Part shown: positions 34,881 through 44,027 of the stretch, piece after piece
Layout: every line of letters begins with the position of its first letter
Position numbering within the stretch: position 1 is the stretch's first letter
Assembly (NCBI GenBank): GCA_017394705.1
Contig: JAFPXH010000002.1
Span: 1 to 51,867, forward strand
DNA length: 51,867 nt
Source of the DNA: Paludibacteraceae bacterium
GTDB lineage: Bacteria; Bacteroidota; Bacteroidia; Bacteroidales; Paludibacteraceae
Reading direction: 5' to 3'
Notes under the pieces: generated by a model
Databases searched by the model: none
The model's input: the letters and a program-made list of their open reading frames with translations, nothing else
What the model was told of the DNA's origin: nothing
Made by a program: the position numbers and the translations under genes

Positions 34881-36496
34881 AAAGAATATTAACCATATTG
34901 CTCTGTACTCTGTGCTCTGTACTCTGTACTCCCATTTTCGCCCAACTCGTACAGCCGGTGAAATGGAGCGGAGAAGAGTTCGGCGATAGTGTGCGACTGA
35001 AAGCTACAATCGACGAGGGTTGGCACATGACCATCATTGAGTTTGGCGAACGTGAGTTTGATAAGGATTATGCAGACTCTTTTGTCATCACTCTCGCCAA
35101 AACAGATCTCACACCAATTCGCTTCAATGCCTGCGACGACAAGATGTGTACCGCGCCGGAGGTGTGGGAATATTCATCATTAAGCGCAGAAAGCGCGTCA
35201 CCATTAAGCGAAGCGTCATCATTGAGTTCGGATACCGAACGCTCATTATGGCTGATATTTATATTAGGCATTCTTGGCGGATTGTTGGCGATTTTTACGC
35301 CTTGCGTGTGGCCGATTATTCCGATGACCGTTTCTTTCTTTTTGAAGAAAGGCGGCGGATTGAAGGACGCTATTCTCTATGGTTTGAGTATCATCATTCT
35401 CTATGTCGGATTGGGGCTGTTGGTGACGATCCTCTTTGGCGCATCGGCGCTTAATGACTTGAGTACCAACGCAGTCGTGAATATCATCTTCTTTTTGATT
35501 TTGGTGATTTTTTCGCTCTCTTTCTTCGGACTCTTTGAGATTACTTTGCCGGACAGCTGGTCCACGGCATTGGATAGCAAAGCGCGGAGTACAGGTGGTT
35601 TCCTCAGTATTCTGCTCATGGCATTCACGCTGGTTATTGTTAGTTTCTCTTGTACGGGACCTATTATCGGCACGCTGTTGGTAGAAGCGGCTGGCAAGTC
35701 ATTGTTGGCTCCGACTATGGGAATGTTGGGCTTTGCGATTGCCCTTGCTTTGCCTTTCTCGCTATTTGCTATGTTCCCTCAATGGCTCAAACAAGCTCCT
35801 AAGTCCGGCGACTGGATGACGAGTTTCAAAGTGGTGTTGGCGTTCCTTGAGTTGGCGCTCTCGCTGAAGTTCCTGAGTGTGGCAGACATGGCGTACGGGT
35901 GGGGTATATTGCCTCGTTGGCTGTTTATCGCTATTTGGATTGTATGCTTCCTCGGCATAGGTATCTATTTGTTATGGAACATACGGAACGTGTCCACTAC
36001 GCGTAAGATCATACGCGCGCTGGTAATTATTCCTTCTTTGGCTTTTGCGGGTTACTTGGTTCCGGGTCTCTGGGGCGCGCCGGTAAAAGCCATCAGCGCT
36101 TTTGCGCCGCCTATGGAGATTGAGGGACGCGAGGTATATGATGATTTCGAAGAGGGCATGGCTTATGCACGTCAGGAAGGCAAACCGGTACTTGTGGATT
36201 TTACCGGTTATGGTTGCGTCAATTGTCGTAAGATGGAGGCGTTTGTCTTGGATAACGATAGTGTGAAAGAGAGGTTAAAAAACTACGTATTCATCGAACT
36301 TTTTGTTGATCATCGTCTGGATACGGACAATGACGGCGAGAGTGAAGGAACAGAGAACAGCCGTTTACAGCGTGAGCGGTTCGGCTCGAACGCCCAGCCG
36401 TTCTATGTGCAACTTGATCCACAAGGAAATCAGGTAGCCGACCCGATGGCTTTTACCACCGACCCGATAGAGTTTATTAATTGGCTAAAATATTAA
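34877..36496 (+). CDS. dsbD: DsbD-like thiol:disulfide interchange protein
   Basis: The protein has 539 residues. A signal peptide (about 1-22) is coded by CTCTGT-type repeats (LLCTLCSVLC). A periplasmic DsbD-alpha-like domain follows (about 25-115; DKMCTAPEVWEY). The eight-helix CcdA/DsbD core contains FTPCVWPIIPMTVSFFLKK with one conserved Cys, and SFSCTGPIIGTLL with the other. The C-terminal thioredoxin domain has YGCVNCRKME. It passes electrons from cytosolic thioredoxin to the periplasm. The Ser-rich stretch SSLSAESASPLSEASSLSS between domain one and the core comes from short DNA repeats. Confidence 0.92.
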   Translation: MKRILTILLCTLCSVLCTPIFAQLVQPVKWSGEEFGDSVRLKATIDEGWHMTIIEFGEREFDKDYADSFVITLAKTDLTPIRFNACDDKMCTAPEVWEYSSLSAESASPLSEASSLSSDTERSLWLIFILGILGGLLAIFTPCVWPIIPMTVSFFLKKGGGLKDAILYGLSIIILYVGLGLLVTILFGASALNDLSTNAVVNIIFFLILVIFSLSFFGLFEITLPDSWSTALDSKARSTGGFLSILLMAFTLVIVSFSCTGPIIGTLLVEAAGKSLLAPTMGMLGFAIALALPFSLFAMFPQWLKQAPKSGDWMTSFKVVLAFLELALSLKFLSVADMAYGWGILPRWLFIAIWIVCFLGIGIYLLWNIRNVSTTRKIIRALVIIPSLAFAGYLVPGLWGAPVKAISAFAPPMEIEGREVYDDFEEGMAYARQEGKPVLVDFTGYGCVNCRKMEAFVLDNDSVKERLKNYVFIELFVDHRLDTDNDGESEGTENSRLQRERFGSNAQPFYVQLDPQGNQVADPMAFTTDPIEFINWLKY

Positions 36497-36499
36497 GGA

Positions 36500-36940
36500 A
36501 TGAGAAAGTGGATTTTTATAGGACTTCTTTTGCTCTGCGGGCATTTAGTCGCAGATGACTATATGGAATGGAACTGGCCTGTCACGGATGCTCCGCCGGA
36601 GTTCCCGGGTGGTCAGAATGCCCTCTTTCGGTATATGTCAGACAGCATACATTACCCCGAAGAAGCTAAAAAGAACCACGCGGAAGGGCGCTCTGTCGTG
36701 CAGTTTATAGTGGACTCTCTGGGCTATGTCTGCGAAGTACAGATTTATCAATCCAGCGGCGATTCCGTACTTGACGCAGAGGCTGTTCGTGTATGCCGGT
36801 CTATGCCCCAATGGAAACCGGCATGGCGGATTGTGAATTATGAAACAGGGGAGAGACGTACTTTAAGGACAAGATACACGGTTCCTATAAATTTCAGTAT
36901 GTCGGGATCCGAACCAAAAGATAAAACAAATAAACAATGA
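36500..36940 (+). CDS. Secreted TonB C-terminal domain protein
   Basis: The protein has 146 residues with a signal peptide (MRKWIFIGLLLLCGHLVA). The rest is a TonB_C domain: PEFPGGQNALFRYMSDSIHY, PEEAKKNHAEGRSVVQF, then VCRSMPQWKPA. There is no membrane anchor or Pro-rich arm, so it cannot act like a normal TonB; in Bacteroidetes such small proteins are common but of unclear role. It starts three bases behind dsbD and overlaps rlmB (ATGA). Confidence 0.87.
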   Translation: MRKWIFIGLLLLCGHLVADDYMEWNWPVTDAPPEFPGGQNALFRYMSDSIHYPEEAKKNHAEGRSVVQFIVDSLGYVCEVQIYQSSGDSVLDAEAVRVCRSMPQWKPAWRIVNYETGERRTLRTRYTVPINFSMSGSEPKDKTNKQ

Positions 36941-37710
36941 TACAGAAGAAACAATACGAAACACGCCGTCCGAAAGAGAAAGAGATGATTTTCGGTGTGC
37001 GCGCTGTGATGGAAGCGATTGACGCTGGAAAAGTATTGGATAAAGTACTCATCCGACGCGATATGAGTTCTGCAATCGGTCGCGAGTTACTAATCAAATT
37101 AGAAGGAACAGGTACGCAGATTCAACGCGTGCCGCTGGAGAAACTGAACCAGTTTACGGACAAGAACCACCAAGGCGTGATTGCTTTCCTGAGCCCGATT
37201 GAGTTCACTCCACTGGACAACTTGGTGCAGAGTCTCTATGATGAAGGTAAGACACCGTTGCTGATGATGCTGGACGGCGTGACCGATGTGCGTAATTTTG
37301 GGGCTATAGCTCGTACCTGCGTATGCGCAGGTGTTCACGCGCTTATCATAGGTACACGCGGCAGTGCGGCTATCAACGGCGATGCGGTCAAAGCATCTGC
37401 CGGCGCGCTGCATAGTTTGCCGATATGCAAAGTGGAGAACCTTCAGAATGCCCTTCGTTACTTGCAAGAAAGCGGTTTACGAATCGTTGCGGCTACCGAA
37501 CATACAGACCGTAACTATACCGAAGTGGACATGACTGTTCCGACTTGTATTGTCATGGGTTCGGAAGAAAAGGGTATTTATGAGGAGAACCTCAAACTAT
37601 GTACGGACCAAGTGCGTCTGCCGATGACAAATATCATCGAGAGCCTCAATGTGAGCGTTGCTGCGGGGGTCTTTATCTACGAAGCTGTACGACAGAGGAG
37701 CTGTAAATGA
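36937..37710 (+). CDS. rlmB: 23S rRNA (guanosine-2'-O)-methyltransferase, SpoU family
   Basis: The protein has 257 residues. An N-terminal L30e-like substrate domain (IFGVRAVMEAIDAGK, DKNHQGVIAFLSP) is followed by the knotted SPOUT methylase with its three motifs: DGVTDVRNFGAIARTC, VMGSEEKGIY, and LPMTNIIESLNVSVAAGVF. It fits RlmB, which methylates G2251 of 23S rRNA. The ATG overlaps the stop of the TonB-like gene. Confidence 0.92.
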   Translation: MIQKKQYETRRPKEKEMIFGVRAVMEAIDAGKVLDKVLIRRDMSSAIGRELLIKLEGTGTQIQRVPLEKLNQFTDKNHQGVIAFLSPIEFTPLDNLVQSLYDEGKTPLLMMLDGVTDVRNFGAIARTCVCAGVHALIIGTRGSAAINGDAVKASAGALHSLPICKVENLQNALRYLQESGLRIVAATEHTDRNYTEVDMTVPTCIVMGSEEKGIYEENLKLCTDQVRLPMTNIIESLNVSVAAGVFIYEAVRQRSCK

Positions 37711-37739
37711 TAGAATGATCCGCTTCGCTAAATGATGAA

Positions 37740-38423
37740 ATGATGGAAGTACTCTACGAAGACAATCATATTATTGCCGTCAACAAGACTTGCAACGAGA
37801 TTGTTCAAAGCGACAAGACCGGCGACACTCCGTTGAGTGAAATCGTCAAGGCTTATATTAAAGAGAAATACAATAAGCCGGGCGAAGTTTTTCTCGGTGT
37901 GACGCATCGTCTCGATCGTCCGACGAGCGGCGTAGTGCTCTTTGCCCGTACATCGAAGGCCTTGACGCGCCTCAATGAGATGTTCAAGAGCCATGAGCAG
38001 ATTCGCAAAACGTATTGGGCAATCGTTCAGGGCTGTCCGAAAGTGCCTGAAGCGCGGTTAGAGAATTGGCTTACACGCAACGAACAACTCAACAAGTCCT
38101 TTATAGCCAAGCCTGGTGCCAAAGAGTCAAAACTTGCGATTTTATCGTACAAATCCTTGGTGCGCGGGGAGCATTACACCCTTTTGGAGATTAACCTTGA
38201 GACGGGACGGCATCACCAGATTCGTTGTCAGTTAGCGGCTATCGGTTGCCCGGTCAAAGGCGATCTTAAGTATGGCGCCAAGCGTTCCAATCCCGACGGT
38301 GGTATTTGTCTGCACGCCCGGAAAATTGAATTTATTCACCCTGTAAGTAAAGAATATATATGTATTACTGCGCCCGTGCCGGACGACGCACTGTGGCGTG
38401 CTTTAACCCAAGAAATACAATGA
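37740..38423 (+). CDS. RluA-type pseudouridine synthase
   Basis: The protein has 227 residues without an S4 domain, like RluA/RluE-type enzymes of short length. The catalytic motif is HRLDRPTSGVVLFA with the Asp nucleophile (about residue 60). The C-terminal RLETGRHHQIR-type motif is present (NLETGRHHQIRCQLA). The exact uridine cannot be predicted. Two start codons in a row (ATGATG) are available. The end overlaps the lyase gene (ATGA). Confidence 0.9.
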   Translation: MMEVLYEDNHIIAVNKTCNEIVQSDKTGDTPLSEIVKAYIKEKYNKPGEVFLGVTHRLDRPTSGVVLFARTSKALTRLNEMFKSHEQIRKTYWAIVQGCPKVPEARLENWLTRNEQLNKSFIAKPGAKESKLAILSYKSLVRGEHYTLLEINLETGRHHQIRCQLAAIGCPVKGDLKYGAKRSNPDGGICLHARKIEFIHPVSKEYICITAPVPDDALWRALTQEIQ

Positions 38424-40087
38424 GAAAGATTTTAACCCTTGTACTTTGTGCTTTTTCACTTTTTCCTTTGTCTGCCGCACTGTTGCCCGATACTATTGTA
38501 GCTTTCCCCGGAGCTGAAGGTTTCGGTAAGTACACGTCCGGCGGTCGTGGCGGAAAGGTGGTCTATGTGACTACATTGGAGGATGATAAGGACGGTGCAA
38601 TAGAGGGTTCATTGCGCTGGGCCATCAAGCAATATCCTGATGAGCCTCTGACTGTCTGCTTCGCTGTGACGGGTGAGATCCGTTTGGTCAAAGATTTACG
38701 TATAAATCGTAAGAACTACACGTTAGCCGGCCAAACAGCTCCGGGTGTAGGTGTTGTTATCACCCATAATAAAGTCAACTGTGGCGGATCCGAAAACTTC
38801 ATCATCCGCAATCTGCGTTTTCGGATAGGGCAGTACGATTATACAGATACCGTCGTAATCACGCAAAATGCTTTCGGCGCAGAGAACTGCAGCAATTATA
38901 TCATTGACCACTGCGAGTTTGGCTGGTCCACGGAGGAAAATATGAATACCTACGATAGCCATTTTATCACGGTGCAGTATTGCATTATACATGAGGGTCT
39001 GAATAAATCCAAGCACCCAAAGGCACCTCGCGGTTATGGTTGTCAATGGGGTGGTTCACCTGCTTCGTATCATCATAACTTGCTGGTTAACAATAACAAA
39101 CGCTCTTGCCGCTTTAACGGCGCGCAAAGTAATGATTATGTGGTTTACCTCGATTATATCAATAATGTACAATATAATTATGAGGGAGGAAGTAATGGTT
39201 GTTACGGTGGGGAGAACACGGCAAAACTGACGGCGGAAGAGTATAACGGATTAAACTCTGCGCACGAGTGCAATTTTATCAATAACTACTACAAACCAGG
39301 TCCGAATACGACCAATAGTACCAAATTGTTCTTCATGTCGAGTTATGCCCGTAACGGAGCGACCAGTTGGGCACCGGCGCAGTGGTATTTGAGCGGAAAT
39401 ATTATGGAGGGTGTAGATAAGATTACGAATAACAATTGGCAAGGCGTTAAATCTGAAAAGACGTATACGTTGGAGCAATTGCGTGTGGACACAATGATTC
39501 GTCCGAAAACGCCATGGTGGCGATGGACAGAAACGCAGATATATGGGCAGTACGAATTCGATAAATATGCCTATGCAGCCTGTGCTTATCAGACGGCAGA
39601 AGAGGCCTTCGAAACGGTGCTGAATGAGGCGGGATGCTTCCCGCACGACCACGTAGGAAACCGTTTGATTAAAGATACGCGCGAAGGGACCTATACCTAC
39701 ACCGGCTCGCAGACAGGCAAGAAAGGTATTATCGATTCGGAGACCGACGCGGAAGGTTTTTATCAATACACGCAAGTCCCGGCTTTGACGGACACCGACC
39801 TCGATGGAATGCCGGACGAGTGGGAGAGTGCCAACGGCTGTGACCCGAATACGCCGGATAATAACGTGCGTCATGCGAGTGGTTATACGATGCTGGAGAT
39901 GTATCTTGATTATGCTATCAAGCATAAAGAGCCCATGGATGACGGGTATGAGACTGCCACCGAAGCTATTGAGGATGTGCCGGAAAACATCTCCCGCTTA
40001 AAGGGGCGTAAGTTTTTCCGCGATGGTCAGTTATTCATCGAACGAGGCAAGAAAGTCTATACAATCATGGGCATCGAGATGCATTGA
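38420..40087 (+). CDS. Secreted pectate-lyase-like protein (right-handed beta helix)
   Basis: The protein has 555 residues from the ATG at 38420, which overlaps the stop of the pseudouridine synthase gene; the longer frame upstream lies inside it. Signal peptide about 1-20 (ILTLVLCAFSLFPLSAA). The PL1-like beginning AFPGAEGFGKYTSGGRGG is followed by beta-helix turns (IRNLRFRIGQY; IIDHCEFGWSTEENM). A Ca-binding-type stretch TDTDLDGMPDEWE occurs near 475. The end KKVYTIMGIEMH with FFRDGQLFIE before it is the short C-terminal tail of many Bacteroidales exoproteins. It should cut pectin-like polymers, although substrate and activity cannot be shown here. Confidence 0.85.
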   Translation: MRKILTLVLCAFSLFPLSAALLPDTIVAFPGAEGFGKYTSGGRGGKVVYVTTLEDDKDGAIEGSLRWAIKQYPDEPLTVCFAVTGEIRLVKDLRINRKNYTLAGQTAPGVGVVITHNKVNCGGSENFIIRNLRFRIGQYDYTDTVVITQNAFGAENCSNYIIDHCEFGWSTEENMNTYDSHFITVQYCIIHEGLNKSKHPKAPRGYGCQWGGSPASYHHNLLVNNNKRSCRFNGAQSNDYVVYLDYINNVQYNYEGGSNGCYGGENTAKLTAEEYNGLNSAHECNFINNYYKPGPNTTNSTKLFFMSSYARNGATSWAPAQWYLSGNIMEGVDKITNNNWQGVKSEKTYTLEQLRVDTMIRPKTPWWRWTETQIYGQYEFDKYAYAACAYQTAEEAFETVLNEAGCFPHDHVGNRLIKDTREGTYTYTGSQTGKKGIIDSETDAEGFYQYTQVPALTDTDLDGMPDEWESANGCDPNTPDNNVRHASGYTMLEMYLDYAIKHKEPMDDGYETATEAIEDVPENISRLKGRKFFRDGQLFIERGKKVYTIMGIEMH

Positions 40088-40123
40088 CGAACAGTATAAT
40101 AAATAGAAAAAAGGCATACGCTC

Positions 40124-40154
40124 TTGCGTATGTCGTTTTTTTTATGTAATTTTG
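40124..40154 (+). promoter_or_regulatory. ffh promoter
   Basis: TTG (40124-40126), 20 bases and TAATTTTG (40147-40154). The leader to the ATG at 40178 is short. The preceding stretch AAAAGGCATACGCTCTTGCGTATGTCGTTTTTTTT holds the hairpin CATACGC/GCGTATG followed by T's, so a terminator of the lyase gene overlaps this promoter. Confidence 0.75.
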
Positions 40155-40177
40155 CAGCCGATTTAACATGGAGTATT

Positions 40178-41476
40178 ATGTTCGATAATTTATCAGAGAG
40201 ATTAGAACGTTCATTTAAGATCCTCAAGGGTGAGGGTCGCATCACCGAAATTAATATTGCCGAGACGGTCAAAGATATCCGTAAAGCCTTGTTGGAAGCG
40301 GATGTAAATTACAAGACAGCGAAGCAATTCACCGACCAGGTCAAAGAGAAAGCGTTGGGTCAGAACGTCATTACAGCTGTTCGTCCCGGGCAGTTGATGG
40401 TCAAGATTACCCATGACGAGTTAGCGACCTTGATGGGCGGTGAGGCGCAGGAGATTAACCTCAAAGGTTCTCCCGCGGTGATTCTTATGGCCGGTCTCCA
40501 AGGTTCCGGTAAAACAACTTTTGCCGCTAAGCTGGCCAATTATCTTCAGACGAAGAAAAACAAACGCGTGATGTTAGTGGCATGCGATGTGTATCGTCCT
40601 GCCGCTATAGAGCAGTTGCGCGTGTTGGGTGAGCAGATTAACGCTAAGGTTTATACCGGCGAAAATGAATCCAATCCTGTCAAGAAAGCCCAAGACGCTA
40701 TTGCAGAGGCCAGGAAGTTCGGCTACGATACCGTTATCGTCGATACTGCCGGTCGTTTGGCTGTTGATGAGCAGATGATGCAGGAGATATCGGCTATCAA
40801 ACAAGCGATAGAACCGTCTGAGACGCTGTTCGTGGTCGATGCTATGACTGGACAAGATGCGGTGAATACGGCGAAGGAATTCAATGACCGTTTGGATTTC
40901 GATGGCGTTATACTGACCAAGTTAGACGGTGATGCCCGCGGCGGTGCGGCGCTGAGTATCCGTTCGGTGGTCAATAAGCCGATTAAGTTCATTGGTACGG
41001 GTGAGAAGATGGAGGCATTAGATGTGTTCCATCCGGCACGAATGGCCGATCGTATTCTTGGTATGGGTGATGTGGTCAGCCTTGTCGAGCGCGCGCAAGA
41101 GCAGTTTGACGAAGCCGAAGCACGTCGTATCAGTAAAAAAATCGCGCATAATCAGTTTGATTTTAACGATTTCATCGGGCAATTGAACCAAATAAAGAAA
41201 ATGGGTTCAATGAAAGACTTGATGGGTATGATTCCCGGAATGGACAAAGCACTGAAGGGGGTAGAGGTGAGTGATGATGCCTTCAAACCTATCGAGGCAA
41301 TGATTAATTCGATGACGCCGGCAGAGCGTGCCAATCCGGGCTTGCTCAATGGCAGCCGCAAAAACCGTATTGCCAATGGAGCGGGTGTTTCTATTGTTGA
41401 GCTGAACCGTTTCCTCAAGCAGTTTGAGCAGACGGCGAAAATGATGAAGAAAGTACAGCAGATGAAGCGTCGTTGA
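40178..41476 (+). CDS. ffh: Signal recognition particle protein Ffh
   Basis: The protein has 432 residues from the ATG at 40178; an earlier start would cover the promoter. N domain (1-85), G domain with GLQGSGKTTFAAKLA, DTAGRLAVDEQMM and TKLDGDARGGAALS, then the Met-rich M domain ending KMMKKVQQMKRR, which binds SRP RNA and signal sequences. It directs membrane proteins to the SecYEG channel. The stop codon overlaps the start of the next gene by one base (TGATG). Confidence 0.96.
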   Translation: MFDNLSERLERSFKILKGEGRITEINIAETVKDIRKALLEADVNYKTAKQFTDQVKEKALGQNVITAVRPGQLMVKITHDELATLMGGEAQEINLKGSPAVILMAGLQGSGKTTFAAKLANYLQTKKNKRVMLVACDVYRPAAIEQLRVLGEQINAKVYTGENESNPVKKAQDAIAEARKFGYDTVIVDTAGRLAVDEQMMQEISAIKQAIEPSETLFVVDAMTGQDAVNTAKEFNDRLDFDGVILTKLDGDARGGAALSIRSVVNKPIKFIGTGEKMEALDVFHPARMADRILGMGDVVSLVERAQEQFDEAEARRISKKIAHNQFDFNDFIGQLNQIKKMGSMKDLMGMIPGMDKALKGVEVSDDAFKPIEAMINSMTPAERANPGLLNGSRKNRIANGAGVSIVELNRFLKQFEQTAKMMKKVQQMKRR

Positions 41477-41955
41477 TGGCAGAGTCCAACGGTACATATC
41501 AACCCGGATGGGGAGAAAAGAAGAAACACCACCATCATCATTATGAGAGCCGCTCTAAGGAGCGGAACAGAGGTTTGGGTGGTGCCTTGCGCATGAAAGA
41601 CAAACAGGTCTATTACGGCGTAATGGCGGCTTTAATCGGGGTGGCGCTGTTCGGACTTTTCAAACTGGGACAACTCGTTGTGAGCGAGATAAAAGCCATG
41701 CCGATGGATAATCCCGAGACCGAGATGACGGTCGATGAATTGCGTATTCACAAGGCGGAGGAGCAAGATGCTATGTTGTATGCAGATAGTCTGGCGCAGA
41801 TGTATAACATCGATTCCATCCGTCATCATGTGCAGATAGAGACGACGCCGGTCTATCGCCCTCCACGCAAGAATGACGAGTGGTATATCACCCGCCGCGA
41901 GTGGAAAGATATATGGGAAAAATGGAAAATCTGGAAAAAAGGACAAAACGAATGA
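41476..41955 (+). CDS. Single-pass membrane protein with His cluster
   Basis: The protein has 159 residues from the ATG at 41476; a TTG three bases earlier is less likely. Residues 15-21 form a Lys/His cluster (KKKHHHHHYES). A membrane helix follows at about 46-66 (YYGVMAALIGVALFGLFKLG), then an acidic outer part and a Trp/Lys-rich end (WKDIWEKWKIWKK). I do not recognise the family. It overlaps ffh (one base) and folD (four bases), so its level is tied to both. The His cluster could bind metal, which is only a guess. Confidence 0.75.
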   Translation: MAESNGTYQPGWGEKKKHHHHHYESRSKERNRGLGGALRMKDKQVYYGVMAALIGVALFGLFKLGQLVVSEIKAMPMDNPETEMTVDELRIHKAEEQDAMLYADSLAQMYNIDSIRHHVQIETTPVYRPPRKNDEWYITRREWKDIWEKWKIWKKGQNE

Positions 41956-42878
41956 TAGTATTAGACGGAAAAAAAGTAGCCGCAGAGAAGCGCGCTAAAC
42001 TGCGTGAATTCTTGACGTCCTGCAAGGCGAAGGGAGTAAGGATGCCTAAGTTGGCAATCGTTATCGTCGGTCATAATCCTGCGAGCGAGACGTATGTTGC
42101 GAATAAAATGAAGGCTTGTGCCGAAGTGGGAATAGAAGTAGAGAAGATTGCATTCGAGGCGGACATCACAGAGCGTCAATTGCTGACGGAGATTCGTAAG
42201 CTCAATCGCGACAAGTCTGTGGACGGGTTTATTGTGCAACTGCCTCTTCCTGAGCATATCAGTGAAGCCAAAGTGCTGACGACCATTGATTATCGCAAGG
42301 ATGTGGATGGCTTGACGCCCATGAGTATAGGCCGGAGTGTGCAGGGTTTGCCGGCTATTCCGAGTGCTACGCCTTCAGGTATCCGTACGCTCTTGGAGTA
42401 CTATCAGATTCCTACGGCGGGCAAGCACGTGGTCGTCATCGGGCGGTCAAATATAGTCGGCAAGCCGATGGCGCTTATGCTGATGCAGCGTCCGTATCTG
42501 AGTCTGCCAAGTGTCAGTGCCGCTGCTTTGGGGGACGCGACGGTGACCGTCTGTCATTCCAAGACGCAGGACTTAGCGGCTATCTGCCGCACGGCGGATA
42601 TTATCATCGTTGCAGCCGGTTGCCCCGGGCTATTGACCGCAGAGATGGTCAAACCGGGAGCCACGGTTATTGACGTAGGTATTAACCGAGTGGAGGACCC
42701 CGCTTCTCCGCGAGGATACAAACTGGTAGGCGATGTGGATTTTGAGCACGTGTCGCAAGTAGCGGGAGCCATCTCTCCGGTGCCCGGAGGGGTGGGGCCG
42801 ATGACCATCGCCAGTTTGTTGTCCAACGTGGTGGCGGTGTATGATATGAATGTGCCGGGATATAAAGTAAGCGAATGA
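41952..42878 (+). CDS. folD: Bifunctional methylene-THF dehydrogenase/cyclohydrolase FolD
   Basis: The protein has 308 residues from the ATG at 41952, which overlaps the stop of the previous gene. It interconverts methylene-, methenyl- and formyl-tetrahydrofolate. Catalytic segment SETYVANKMKACAEVGI with the conserved Tyr/Lys, GFIVQLPLPEHI, and the NADP loop GRSNIVGKPMALML. PGGVGPMTIASLL near the end is diagnostic. prfA overlaps the stop codon (ATGA). Confidence 0.95.
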   Translation: MIVLDGKKVAAEKRAKLREFLTSCKAKGVRMPKLAIVIVGHNPASETYVANKMKACAEVGIEVEKIAFEADITERQLLTEIRKLNRDKSVDGFIVQLPLPEHISEAKVLTTIDYRKDVDGLTPMSIGRSVQGLPAIPSATPSGIRTLLEYYQIPTAGKHVVVIGRSNIVGKPMALMLMQRPYLSLPSVSAAALGDATVTVCHSKTQDLAAICRTADIIIVAAGCPGLLTAEMVKPGATVIDVGINRVEDPASPRGYKLVGDVDFEHVSQVAGAISPVPGGVGPMTIASLLSNVVAVYDMNVPGYKVSE

Positions 42879-43975
42879 ATATACTCGATAAAATAGACGG
42901 TTTAGAGGCTAAGTTTCATGAGGTGAGTCTGCTGATTACAGACCCGTCTGTCATTGCAGACCAGGCCAGATATGTCCGGTTAAATCGCGATTATCATGAC
43001 TTGGAGCGTGTGCTGGAGTGTGCCCATAGGTACAAGAAAGCCGTGAAGGACCTACAGGATGCCAAGGACTTGTTTTTTAATGAGTCCGACCCGGAGATGA
43101 AAGAGATGGCGCGGGCGGAAGTGGAGGAATTAGAGCCGCAGATACCGAAGTTAGAGGAAGAACTGAAACTGCAACTGTTGCCGCAAGATCCTGAGGACGG
43201 GAAGAATGTGGTGATGGAGATTCGTGGCGGTACCGGTGGGGATGAGGCGGCAATTTTCGCAGGAGACCTTTTCCGCATGTACACCAAGTATTTTGAACTC
43301 AAGGGCTTTAAATACACGATTTCTTCGTTCAATGAAGGCGCGGCTGGCGGTTACAAGGAGATTATCTTTAATGTGACAGGCCAGAATGTGTACGGCACGC
43401 TCAAGTACGAGAGTGGTGTGCATCGTGTGCAGCGTGTGCCGGTGACGGAGACGCAAGGACGTGTGCATACCTCAGCGGCCACGGTGGCAGTGCTTCCCGA
43501 AGCGGATGAGTTCGAGGTGCATATCAACGAAGGCGAGATCAAATGGGAAACTTTCCGGTCCGGCGGTGCAGGAGGACAGAACGTCAATAAGGTCGAGTCC
43601 GGTGTGCGTCTGCGTTATAATTGGAAGAACCCCAACACGGGTGAGGTGCAGGAGATTCTGATTGAGTGTACCGAGACGCGTGACCAGCCGAAGAACAAAG
43701 AGCGCGCTCTCTCTCGTCTGCGTACGCAGATTTACGATAAAGAGCATCAGAAATATATCGATGACATCGCGGCAAGACGCAAGACCATGGTTTCGACGGG
43801 TGACCGAAGTGCCAAGATTCGTACGTATAACTATCCGCAAGGGCGTATCACAGACCATCGTATCGGTTATACCGTATATAACTTAGCCGCGTTCATGGAT
43901 GGTGATATACAGGGAGTTATCGATGCTCTCCAAGTAGCGGAGAATGCCGAACGCCTCAAAGAATCCGAACTCTAA
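42875..43975 (+). CDS. prfA: Peptide chain release factor 1
   Basis: The protein has 366 residues. The catalytic GGQ loop is in RSGGAGGQNVNKVESG (about 230). The stop-codon reading motif is PVT in RVPVTETQGRVHTSA, where RF1 has PxT and RF2 has SPF, so it recognises UAA and UAG. The GGTGGDEAAIFAGDL segment is typical. Its ATG overlaps folD. The heptamer array behind the stop codon separates it from rsmE. Confidence 0.95.
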   Translation: MNILDKIDGLEAKFHEVSLLITDPSVIADQARYVRLNRDYHDLERVLECAHRYKKAVKDLQDAKDLFFNESDPEMKEMARAEVEELEPQIPKLEEELKLQLLPQDPEDGKNVVMEIRGGTGGDEAAIFAGDLFRMYTKYFELKGFKYTISSFNEGAAGGYKEIIFNVTGQNVYGTLKYESGVHRVQRVPVTETQGRVHTSAATVAVLPEADEFEVHINEGEIKWETFRSGGAGGQNVNKVESGVRLRYNWKNPNTGEVQEILIECTETRDQPKNKERALSRLRTQIYDKEHQKYIDDIAARRKTMVSTGDRSAKIRTYNYPQGRITDHRIGYTVYNLAAFMDGDIQGVIDALQVAENAERLKESEL

Positions 43976-43978
43976 CCC

Positions 43979-44024
43979 TCTAAACGCTAAACACTAAACA
44001 CTAAACACTAAACACTAAACACTA
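43979..44024 (+). repeat. Tandem heptamer array (ACACTAA)n
   Basis: About six direct copies of CTAAACA occur between prfA and rsmE, starting with slightly different units just behind the prfA stop codon (CTCTAACCCTCTAAACG). It ends only a few bases before the rsmE start codon, so changes in copy number could affect rsmE translation. Confidence 0.9.
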
Positions 44025-44027
44025 AAC

